Below the pieces are notes generated by a model. It had not been told where the DNA came from. It made no database searches and saw only the letters and a program-made list of their open reading frames with translations. A stretch of 64,000 nucleotides of DNA from an uncultured Bacteroidales bacterium (GTDB lineage Bacteria > Bacteroidota > Bacteroidia > Bacteroidales > UBA932), in contig ONXC01000001.1 of the NCBI GenBank assembly GCA_900321715.1, positions 1-64,000 of the forward strand, written 5' to 3'. Both the position numbers and the translations under genes were made by a program. Numbering within the stretch: the stretch's first letter is position 1; every line of letters begins with the position of its first letter. Positions 44,418 to 51,180 of this stretch are shown in pieces.

Positions 44418-44613
44418 AATAGTGTCTTTAATCATGGTAATAAGGGAATACACAACCCTATCTCTAAATTAGTTTTAGCTCTAAGTGACAAATATTGAAA
44501 TATTCGTAATCAAAAACAAACACTATAGCGTTTTGTTTTACAAAAAAAGGTTTCAAAACGTTTCGTTTGGCGTTTCGTTTATTTCCCTTATTACCATGAT
44601 AAAGGAGACTATT
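44418..44613. promoter_or_regulatory. Putative invertible promoter flanked by long inverted repeat
   Basis: ATCATGGTAATAAGGGAA at 44431-44448 is repeated as its perfect complement at 44583-44600 (18 bp); with 3 mismatches the arms extend to 31 bp (44418-44448 and 44583-44613). The 134-bp interior carries one good Bacteroidota promoter facing the minus strand: TTTG, 20 bp, AATATTTG (the latter is 44489-44496 in plus coordinates). No TAnnTTTG promoter is seen toward the plus-strand genes in the present orientation. Inversion would turn this promoter toward 44676. The interior also contains TTTC repeats near 44550-44580 like those at the DeoR gene. Confidence 0.65.
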
Positions 44614-44675
44614 TCAAAGCATTCTGATGCTTATTGTCCATGTAATTAAAATATAAAACAATAACTATATTAATT

Positions 44676-44804
44676 ATGAAGTACGATTACATAACACCAG
44701 AAACGAGCGTTATCGTTGTCCGTATGGAATCCGGACTATTGAATAACTACTCTCCCAATGGAACAGGTTCAGACCTTGGGGATCCTATTTATGCTGACAT
44801 TTAA
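44676..44804 (+). CDS. Small peptide, 42 aa (family member 3)
   Basis: ATG at 44676, 42 codons, TAA at 44802-44804. It starts MKYDYITPETSVIVVRM and ends DPIYADI. It shares the Y-x-x-P-E start with the divergent ORF at 44283 and lies 11 nt before a fimbrillin/CBM9 lipoprotein gene, the same position as the other three small ORFs. No signal peptide. Function unknown. Confidence 0.65.
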   Translation: MKYDYITPETSVIVVRMESGLLNNYSPNGTGSDLGDPIYADI

Positions 44805-44815
44805 AATGAATGGTT

Positions 44816-46321
44816 ATGAAGAAGATATGCATTTTATTATTCACTGCCGTTGCTTTTGTTGCCTGCAATAAAGTAAGTGAGACTATTATCAACGAACCTG
44901 TTGAGGTGCCTGTCAATAATGACATCCCTGCTGGTTATCATCTTGTAACATTGTCAGCAGCACAAGCCGAAGCTGTTGATGAGGATACAAAAACCACTTA
45001 CGCAAATGATAAGGTATTCTCTTGGACTTCAGGAGATGAGATATCGGTTCTTTTTAACGATGGGTCTACAAATCGCTTTTTCACATTCTCAACAACAGGA
45101 ACTGGTGCTTCTGCAACTTTCACTGGTTTAGTGGAAGATGGCTTTGATTACGAAGGGTCTGTTGGAGGTACTAAATGGGCCCTCTTTCCTGCAAATGACA
45201 ATCATGTTTACACCTCTGATACAGATATCAAATTTTTCCTTCCTACGGGAACAAACGGAAATGTTTGTAATATTCCTATGATTGCCAATTACTCAGAGTC
45301 AACTTATCGGTTTTATCATCTCTGTGGAGCATTAAAATTCACGTTCCGCGGTCTTACTGCAAATCAGAATCTTAAATTCCAGTTCAACTCACACAATGAC
45401 AAGCGTCGTACATATGGCCTCTATGAGATTCAAGGACTATCATCTGGCATATCCTCTGCCATTATCCAGGGAAACCACGTGACCGATTACTACAATCACA
45501 GCGCTTGGAATACAACGTATGTGACAGCTCAGGCAGATGCTAAAGGGGTAGCTGTATTATATCTTCCTCTGCCTCTGTCAGAAACCAGCACTACTAATTC
45601 TGAGTATTGGCCAACATATGAGTTAAACCTTCTCAATGCAGCTGACGATTCTAACCTTTATTCAATCACCACGGGCCATTTTAACATCGCCAAGGGAAAG
45701 ATGACAATCGTAAGTCCTAAACAGTTGGGAACGGAGCCTCTTGGTGGCATTACTATTGATGGCACTTTCTCTGATTGGGATGTACATACAGAGCGCTATG
45801 TCGGAGGTACACTTGGTGTTATGAAGGCAACGTCAGACAGAACCAACCTTTATATCTATCAACGCTTTATCAATTCGAATTTCACGTACAGCATTTGGGA
45901 TAATTATCAATATATTTACGTTGATATTGATAATGATGACACTAGTGGCTGCACTGAAGAAGACGCCTATCAGAAAGGGGCAGATAGACGTTGGAAATTC
46001 TTCATTTATTTTGATGACCCTAGTTGCCCAGATTATTATAAACCGGATGAGTCAACACCATTTGCAAAATGGTCATCAGGATGGTCTAAAATAGCTTTAG
46101 AGGGCTTTGATGAGACTACAATGTATAAGGCCGTTAAGACCACAGATTATTTAGATATAGAGTACTGTATTCCTCTTTCGTCATTAAGTATTTCTCCGGA
46201 CCCTTCTACAACCAAAGTCTTTTCATTAGGCCTGTATGGACACTATAAGGATGGCACACCTTCAACAGTATATCCTAAAACTAAGCGTCTTGCTATAACA
46301 ATTCCTGCGCCATCGGAATAG
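44816..46321 (+). CDS. Fimbrillin-like domain fused to CBM9-like domain
   Basis: 501-residue lipoprotein (MKKICILLFTAVAFVACNK; an ATG 6 nt upstream is possible). Fimbrillin-like module with FSWTSGDEISVLFNDGSTNRFFTFS, SATFTG, WALFPANDNHVYTS and LKFTFRG, then a CBM9-like domain from about residue 320 (ITIDGTFSDWDVH, NLYIYQRF, YIYVDIDNDDT, LDIEYCIPLSSLSI). Architecture as in the gene at 41163. The gene is visibly AT-rich and contains no GGCCGAT site, unlike most of the window, so recent transfer is possible. It would be expressed only when the upstream segment is inverted, if that model is right. Confidence 0.77.
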   Translation: MKKICILLFTAVAFVACNKVSETIINEPVEVPVNNDIPAGYHLVTLSAAQAEAVDEDTKTTYANDKVFSWTSGDEISVLFNDGSTNRFFTFSTTGTGASATFTGLVEDGFDYEGSVGGTKWALFPANDNHVYTSDTDIKFFLPTGTNGNVCNIPMIANYSESTYRFYHLCGALKFTFRGLTANQNLKFQFNSHNDKRRTYGLYEIQGLSSGISSAIIQGNHVTDYYNHSAWNTTYVTAQADAKGVAVLYLPLPLSETSTTNSEYWPTYELNLLNAADDSNLYSITTGHFNIAKGKMTIVSPKQLGTEPLGGITIDGTFSDWDVHTERYVGGTLGVMKATSDRTNLYIYQRFINSNFTYSIWDNYQYIYVDIDNDDTSGCTEEDAYQKGADRRWKFFIYFDDPSCPDYYKPDESTPFAKWSSGWSKIALEGFDETTMYKAVKTTDYLDIEYCIPLSSLSISPDPSTTKVFSLGLYGHYKDGTPSTVYPKTKRLAITIPAPSE

Positions 46322-46341
46322 TTTGTTGAATCAATATGTCT

Positions 46342-46370
46342 GCGCCTGTCATATAGACGGGCGCTTTTTT
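46342..46370 (+). terminator. Rho-independent terminator
   Basis: GCGCCTGTC (46342-46350), a 5-nt loop and GACGGGCGC (46356-46364), one G-U pair, followed by six T. The T-run merges into the end of the repeat unit that starts at 46369. Confidence 0.8.
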
Positions 46371-46507
46371 GCCGTGTTGACAGTCAGATTGCCTGTAGGG
46401 GCGATTTGGGTGCCGACACGGCAAGGTTTTTCTGGGAAAGGGCCGTTTTTGCTGCCGTGTGGGCAGTGAAATCGGCCTTATACGCGTTCTGAGTGTCAAC
46501 ACGGCAA
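46369..46507. mobile_element. MITE-like unit, copy 1 (139 bp, 19-bp terminal inverted repeats)
   Basis: The left end TTGCCGTGTTGACAGTCAG and right end CTGAGTGTCAACACGGCAA are inverted repeats matching at 18 of 19 positions. The interior has further GCCGTGT/ACACGGC copies. A second copy, inverted, is at 51402-51539 with about 12 differences. No transposase frame; no clear target-site duplication was seen. Confidence 0.65.
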
Positions 46508-46805
46508 GGAGCCTGGTCTGGCCAGTTGCGGGAGCAGTGGCGGACAGGGTGCGGGGAGCTTCGGCCGGAGCTCCTGGACATAGCCGCACGGCCGTCCGAA
46601 AGTTAAGCTACGTCATACCCCAGCAGAGGGCCTTCTGGGAAGGGGTGGTGCGGTTTACCCCGCGACTGGGGAAGGGGGTAAACTACAAAATCGGCCTTGT
46701 GGGGCCCAAAGTGCGGTTTAAGTTTCGGAAAGGCCCGGGACCTCGTCCAAAAACCGGCTGGACCAGGTCCACAGACGGATGGGACCAGGTCCACCGGCAG
46801 CGGTA
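46369..46805. repeat. Mosaic repeat block A (139 + 88 + 133 + ~75 bp)
   Basis: The block is made of the MITE-like unit, an 88-bp stretch (46508-46595), a 133-bp unit (46596-46728) with ends CCGAAAGTTAAG and GTTTAAGTTTCGG, and a trailing ~75 bp with GGACCAGGTCC palindromes. The first 360 bp match 51181-51539 in inverted orientation at about 94% by hand alignment, and the 133 + 75 bp part also matches 51542-51751. Reading frames across it look incidental. Covers the non-coding gap before the toxin gene. Confidence 0.75.
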
Positions 46806-46843
46806 TAGAGGGCAAGATTACACGAAAAAATATAGTAATATAC

Positions 46844-46874
46844 TTGGTAATTATGGTAATTATTTGTATATTTG
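46844..46874 (+). promoter_or_regulatory. Promoter and tandem operator of the toxin-antitoxin pair
   Basis: TTG at 46844-46846 and TATATTTG at 46867-46874 with 20 bp spacing. Two perfect tandem copies of TGGTAATTA (46845-46853, 46854-46862) fill the spacer, where the antitoxin could bind for autoregulation. Confidence 0.65.
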
Positions 46875-46892
46875 CATAGAGATAGGAAGAAC

Positions 46893-47213
46893 ATGAAGGT
46901 ATTGATGACAAAAGAGCTGGAGGAGTTATATCTTACTGGGGAAAGTAAGATATACAAGGAGGTGGCAAAGACACCGGAGCTGTTGAAAGGTTATACAAGA
47001 GCTATAGATGCTCTTGTACAAGCAGTGGATACGGAGCAGTTGAAACAATTCAGCTTTCTTCATTATGAGAAGTTGAAGTATCAGTTCTCTGGTTTATCCT
47101 CGGTTAGATTGTCAAACAGATATGTACACAGGCTTTTGTTTACAGAACTGGAAGATGGTATAGAGGTACAACTAATAACAATTGATAATACACATTATGG
47201 AAACAAGACATGA
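46893..47213 (+). CDS. HigB-like toxin (RelE/ParE fold)
   Basis: 106 residues from the ATG at 46893. LKQFSFLHYEKLKYQFSGLSSVRLSNRYVHRLLFTELEDGIEVQLITIDNTHY matches the killer/HigB branch of the RelE superfamily, ribosome-dependent mRNA endonucleases. Toxin-first order and a 17-nt overlap with the XRE antitoxin gene are typical of higBA. The promoter carries a tandem operator. The pair lies inside the repeat-bounded segment, where it could stabilise the segment by addiction. Compared with E. coli HigB, the N-terminus is slightly longer. Confidence 0.78.
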   Translation: MKVLMTKELEELYLTGESKIYKEVAKTPELLKGYTRAIDALVQAVDTEQLKQFSFLHYEKLKYQFSGLSSVRLSNRYVHRLLFTELEDGIEVQLITIDNTHYGNKT

Positions 47214-47688
47214 TGGATTTGTCCTTCTGGATGAAAATACTGTACCGGCTCTCGTTCTGCATCCTGGAGAGATTCTGAGGGAGGAACTGAAGGCCAGGGG
47301 CATCAGGCAAAAGGATTTTGCCGCTGGGATTGGCATGCAGGCAACTCATCTTAGCGCCCTTATCAATGGCATGAGGAATATCACTCCGGCAATAGCGGAG
47401 AAGATTGCTATGGGCCTTGACGGTATTCCGGCCAGTTTCTGGGTGGGGTTGCAGGAGAGGTATAACAAACATATAATGCTTAAAAAACAGCAGGGGCTTT
47501 CAAGACTGGTGGCGGGGTATGCTCATTCTATGGGGCAGGATCTGGAACCGGAACCTGTTGCGGTGCTGGCTTCGCCCAAGGTGGAGTATGGCACCAGGGT
47601 GGAGTATGAACTTTTAGTCCCGCTTGGAGACAGGGATATACTGGAGGCACTGGCCCGCAGGATGGGGTGGCATTTTGAAACCAAATGA
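47197..47688 (+). CDS. HigA-type antitoxin with XRE helix-turn-helix
   Basis: 163 residues from the ATG at 47197. PALVLHPGEILREELKARGIRQKDFAAGIGMQATHLSALINGMRNITPAIAEKIAMGL is the HigA/VapA-type XRE domain (recognition helix near THLSALINGMR). A further ~60 residues to the C-terminus (PVAVLASPKVEYGTRVEYELLVPLG) are not found in minimal HigA proteins and may contact the toxin or be a separate module. It overlaps the toxin gene by 17 nt. The 3' end runs into GAAAC repeats that form the control region of the next operon. Confidence 0.8.
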   Translation: METRHDGFVLLDENTVPALVLHPGEILREELKARGIRQKDFAAGIGMQATHLSALINGMRNITPAIAEKIAMGLDGIPASFWVGLQERYNKHIMLKKQQGLSRLVAGYAHSMGQDLEPEPVAVLASPKVEYGTRVEYELLVPLGDRDILEALARRMGWHFETK

Positions 47689-47751
47689 AAGTAACCGAAA
47701 CCAAAATGAAACGTGGGGCGTTGCGCTGTTACAGTTTTTTCTGTAATTTTG
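47676..47751 (+). promoter_or_regulatory. Promoter and DeoR-like operator of the alkaline phosphatase operon
   Basis: TTG at 47721-47723 and TAATTTTG at 47744-47751 with 20 bp between form a good promoter; the ATG is at 47779. Upstream, GAAACCAAATGAAA (from 47676) and GAAACCAAAATGAAA (from 47697) are near-identical repeats. The 16 bp at 47696-47711 are the exact complement of the TTTC block at 23657-23672 by the DeoR gene, so the same regulator probably acts here. Confidence 0.65.
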
Positions 47752-47778
47752 TGTGAACCATAGAATTAACATCAAAGG

Positions 47779-48909
47779 ATGAAAAGATCTATTCTAATAG
47801 CCTTATCAGCAGCTGTGCTGGCGCTGGTTTCCTGCAAACAGAACGGGGAACCGCAGCTTCAGTATTACCAGACTCCTTACACTTATGACATAGTTTCAGT
47901 CCAGGAGCCGCCCCAGACCAATGAGGTTAAGAACATAATCTTCATGATCGGTGACGGCATGGGCCTGGAGCAGGTGAGCTGCGCGTGGGTGCTCAACAAG
48001 GGCAAACTGAACCTTGACAACTTCAAGTCTGTGGGTATTTCCCGTACGTGGTGCACCAATGCACTTATCACGGACTCCGGTGCGGGCGGAACCGCCCTGG
48101 CTACAGGTCAGAAGACCGGATACAGCCACGTGGGTACGGCCGCAGATACCACTGACCTCTATTCCATCCTGGTAGACGCCTCACGCGTTGGAAAGAGCAC
48201 AGGAGTGGCGGTTACCTGCCACTTTGCAGACGCAACTCCCTGCGACTTCTGCTGCCACAATGAGTACAGATACAACCAGGAAGACCTTATCGCAGACTAT
48301 GTGACCTGCGGCGTGGATTACCTGGCGGGCGGCGGTCTGGACTGGTTCACGGTGAACCGTACTGATGGCCGTGACATCACAAAGGAGATGGCTGCAGCGG
48401 GATACAACGTTGCCCTTACGGAGGAAGAGCTTCTCTCGGCGGAACTGCCCGTTATCGGCATACTTTCTCCGGACAATCTTCCGGTGGCTCAGGAGCGCGG
48501 AGACCTCTTCCGCCATATGGTTGCACGCGGGCTGGACAGGCTCTCAAAGAATGAAAAGGGCTTTGTGATGATGATTGAGGGCTCCTGCATTGACGACTGG
48601 CTGCACGGAAATGACATTGAAAAGGCCATGGAAGAGCTCCTGGACTTTGACCGTACTCTGGGAGATGTCCTTAAGTGGGCGGAGGCCGACGGCCATACCC
48701 TTGTTGTAATGACCGCAGACCACGCAACGGGTTGCCTTACTCTTCAGGACGGCAATCTGGAGGAAGGCCTTATCGGCGTTCATTTTGCTTCTGAGGCACA
48801 TAACGGCATTGCCGTTCCGTTCTACGCCTGGGGCCCCGGCAGCGCGCAGTTCACGGGAATCCGTGAGAATGAGGACTGGGGTAAACTTGTAGCATCGTTT
48901 GTAAAATAA
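47779..48909 (+). CDS. Alkaline phosphatase lipoprotein
   Basis: 376 residues, lipobox ALVSCK. Alkaline phosphatase superfamily: NIIFMIGDGMG (metal-binding Asp), ALITDSGAGGTALATGQKTGY with nucleophile Ser in DSGAG, VMMIEGSCIDDWLHGND and VVMTADHATG with further metal ligands. It hydrolyses phosphate monoesters in the periplasm or at the surface. It is slightly shorter than E. coli PhoA. Being first in an operon with a transporter and a DUF4832-like protein, and behind a sugar-type operator, it may dephosphorylate a phosphorylated glycan product before uptake. Confidence 0.9.
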   Translation: MKRSILIALSAAVLALVSCKQNGEPQLQYYQTPYTYDIVSVQEPPQTNEVKNIIFMIGDGMGLEQVSCAWVLNKGKLNLDNFKSVGISRTWCTNALITDSGAGGTALATGQKTGYSHVGTAADTTDLYSILVDASRVGKSTGVAVTCHFADATPCDFCCHNEYRYNQEDLIADYVTCGVDYLAGGGLDWFTVNRTDGRDITKEMAAAGYNVALTEEELLSAELPVIGILSPDNLPVAQERGDLFRHMVARGLDRLSKNEKGFVMMIEGSCIDDWLHGNDIEKAMEELLDFDRTLGDVLKWAEADGHTLVVMTADHATGCLTLQDGNLEEGLIGVHFASEAHNGIAVPFYAWGPGSAQFTGIRENEDWGKLVASFVK

Positions 48910-48910
48910 T

Positions 48911-49822
48911 ATGGCACAGAAAAAACACAATTGGCTGCTGTATGCCCTGATAACCATGATTACCTGGGGCATCTGGATGACTTTTTCAGATCCTACCATC
49001 GGGGAGCATTACCTTGGAATTCCCTCAGACTTCCCCTCTGAGATGGTATACGTGGTCTGGGCACTTTCAATGATTCCCTGTGCAATATTTGCACTGATAA
49101 ACATCAAGTGGAAACTGGATGTGCGTCCCAAGACCGTGGCCCTTTCAATGGGTGTGGGGCTCCTTGGCGCCGGCGGGCAGCTGGTGCTGTTCCTGGCCCT
49201 CAAGTATGCCCCGTCATATCTTGTGATGCCCATGATCTCCGTGGCACCTATCGTTACGGTTATCCTGTCTTCCATCTTCCTTAAGGAGAAGGTGTCCAAA
49301 CTTGGAATCCTTGGCATTGTGCTGGCTTTTGTTGCTATCATCTGCTTTGCAATGCCCAGTGACACAGAAGGTGCGGCTTCCGGCTGGATATGGATTGTCC
49401 TTGCGGCAGTGGTGTTCATCTGCTGGGGTATCCAGGCCTTTGTCATGAAGCTTGCAAACAACAATACGCCAGATGCAGAGAGCGTGTTTGTGTACATGGC
49501 CCTTGCAGCCGTGGTGCTCATTCCCGTGGCGTTTTTGCTGAAATCTCCCTCTGAGCTTGCCGCTTATGGCTGGGCAGTTCCTACCAAGGTGTTCTTTGTC
49601 CAGATCCTCAATGCAATTGGCGCATTCACCCTTGTTTACGCAAACCGCTACGGAAAGGCTATGGTGATTGCTCCGCTGGCCGATGCCTGCTCTCCCGTCA
49701 TCTGCTGCCTGCTCTCCATTGTGCTTCTCCTTATTGCAGGCATGAATGCCCTTCCCACCGTGTGGCAGATTTGCGGTATGGTTGCGGCCATCTCCTGCGT
49801 ATTCATCTTCAGCCGTGAGTAA
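48911..49822 (+). CDS. EamA/DMT-superfamily transporter
   Basis: 303-residue inner-membrane protein with about ten hydrophobic helices and an internal duplication, as in drug/metabolite transporters (EamA). It opens with LLYALITMITWGIWMTFSDP and has GVGLLGAGGQLVLFLALKYAPSYLVMPMISVAPIVTVILSSIFLKEKVS, the conserved half-repeat end with the EK motif. It resembles the sugar-transporting branch (RhaT/GRP-like) in layout, but the substrate is unknown. It begins one base after the alkaline phosphatase stop and ends 4 nt before the next gene, so it is tightly cotranscribed; uptake of the dephosphorylated sugar is a reasonable guess. Confidence 0.83.
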   Translation: MAQKKHNWLLYALITMITWGIWMTFSDPTIGEHYLGIPSDFPSEMVYVVWALSMIPCAIFALINIKWKLDVRPKTVALSMGVGLLGAGGQLVLFLALKYAPSYLVMPMISVAPIVTVILSSIFLKEKVSKLGILGIVLAFVAIICFAMPSDTEGAASGWIWIVLAAVVFICWGIQAFVMKLANNNTPDAESVFVYMALAAVVLIPVAFLLKSPSELAAYGWAVPTKVFFVQILNAIGAFTLVYANRYGKAMVIAPLADACSPVICCLLSIVLLLIAGMNALPTVWQICGMVAAISCVFIFSRE

Positions 49823-49826
49823 TTAT

Positions 49827-51173
49827 ATGAATAAGTACCTTTCCATCCTTTGCGCCTGCGCACTGGCCATTGCCTCCTGCGGATGTCAGGGAGACAAAGT
49901 CCCAGGTTCCACCGATACTCCCGATACCCCGGATGATCCCGAGACTCCGGCGCAGCAGGAGCCGGTAAATCCCAATAAGCCGGATGATGCCGGGGACCGT
50001 GTTCCGCTATCGGCCTCCCTTACCGGCGTGCAGCCCATGACGGGCATTGTGCTCTGGAACACCAGCGGCTCAAAGACAAAGAGCTATGTGCAGCTGGAGT
50101 ATTCCTACATGCTTTACAATGACGTCTGCAAGGAAAAGGACGTGTTTGACTGGGGCGCTATGGACAGGCTTCTGGAGGGGGTTGCATCACGCGGCCACCA
50201 GGCCGTGGTGCGCTTCCGCTATACCTATCCCGGGTATTCCTGCGCCGTGCCGGATTATATCAAGAAATGGCCCGGTTATGAGGCTACCAACGCTAAGAGC
50301 GAAGGCCGCAATACGGAGTTCCCGGACTGGCGCTGCGAGGAACTTCAGCGCTTCCACAAGGAGTTCCACAGGCGTTTTGCAGAGCGTTATGACAAGGACC
50401 CCCGTCTTGCCTTTGTGGAGATAGGGTTCGGCCTATGGGCGGAATATCACATATACGACGGCCCCTGCGTGATAGGAAAGACTTTCCCCTCACATGAATT
50501 CCAGTCAGAGTTTTTACCTCTGATGGACCAGTGGTTCAAGGATACCCCCTGGCTGTTCTCCATTGATGCATCTGATTCCAAATACGCCCCCTTCCATAAG
50601 AATAAGGAGCTTCTGAACCTTAACTTCGGTAACTTTGACGACTCCTTCATGTGCTCCGATTGGGACGGATACAACTGGTCCGGCTGGCAGTTCTTCGGCC
50701 TTGAAAGGTATAAGAAGGGGGTGGCCGGAGGAGAATTCAGCTATTACACAGACTCTGACCAGAAGCATGCCCTTGACAAGGAAGGCATGCATGGCCGCAA
50801 GTTTGAAGATCTGGTGGCAAAGGTCCATATGACCTTCATAATCGGCAATGACCAGCCCGGAAAGCAGACTGATGCCCGTATTACAGAGGCTGCGATGTCC
50901 ATGGGTTATCGCTTTGAGATAAGGGATTTCTGCGTAAATCCCGGGAAATCGGCCTCCGTCCTTATTGCTAATGTGGGCGTGGCACCTATCTACAGGGATG
51001 CCTGGGTGGCCGTGGAAGGCGTACGTGGATCGTTCAACCTGAGGGGCCTCATGCCCGGTGAATCCACCTGGGTCCAGATTGAATGTAATGCGTCGTCTTC
51101 GTCCAAGCCCGCCATCGAGTGTGACCACCTTGTTAAGGGCCAGAAGATAGAGTATCAGGCGTCTGTGAAATAG
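49827..51173 (+). CDS. DUF4832-family putative glycosidase lipoprotein, divergent paralogue
   Basis: 448 residues from the ATG at 49827 (lipobox IASC), then a Pro/Asp/Thr linker. TGVQPMTGIVLW and FDWGAMDRLLEGVASRGHQAVVRFRY open a TIM-barrel-like domain. AFVEIGFGLWAEYH has a Glu near residue 203 and GVAGGEFSYYTD one near 298, at places that match the Glu pair in the three DUF4874 proteins. A DUF4832-like beta domain ends the chain (FCVNPGKSASVLIANVGVAPIYRDAWVAVEG). It is less similar to the others than they are to each other. Last gene of the alkaline phosphatase operon; repeat block B starts 7 nt after its stop. Confidence 0.75.
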   Translation: MNKYLSILCACALAIASCGCQGDKVPGSTDTPDTPDDPETPAQQEPVNPNKPDDAGDRVPLSASLTGVQPMTGIVLWNTSGSKTKSYVQLEYSYMLYNDVCKEKDVFDWGAMDRLLEGVASRGHQAVVRFRYTYPGYSCAVPDYIKKWPGYEATNAKSEGRNTEFPDWRCEELQRFHKEFHRRFAERYDKDPRLAFVEIGFGLWAEYHIYDGPCVIGKTFPSHEFQSEFLPLMDQWFKDTPWLFSIDASDSKYAPFHKNKELLNLNFGNFDDSFMCSDWDGYNWSGWQFFGLERYKKGVAGGEFSYYTDSDQKHALDKEGMHGRKFEDLVAKVHMTFIIGNDQPGKQTDARITEAAMSMGYRFEIRDFCVNPGKSASVLIANVGVAPIYRDAWVAVEGVRGSFNLRGLMPGESTWVQIECNASSSSKPAIECDHLVKGQKIEYQASVK

Positions 51174-51180
51174 GCTCTTC

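Noticed and set aside
38620-44804. The tiny ORFs as proven RiPP precursors
   Set aside because: No radical SAM, cyclodehydratase, lanthionine or peptidase gene is nearby, and the C-termini lack a clear core. Left as one of several options in the findings.
46369-46805. CRISPR array or integron attC array
   Set aside because: The repeat units are 130-140 bp, only 1 to 1.5 copies per block, without regular short spacers, cas genes or an integrase.
46459-46896. Frame of 145 codons in repeat block A, with a related 171-codon frame in block B (51133-51648, minus)
   Set aside because: The shared frame follows from the DNA repeat itself. Differences between the copies are not concentrated in third positions, both frames run into unrelated sequence at the ends, and there is no suitable start or domain.
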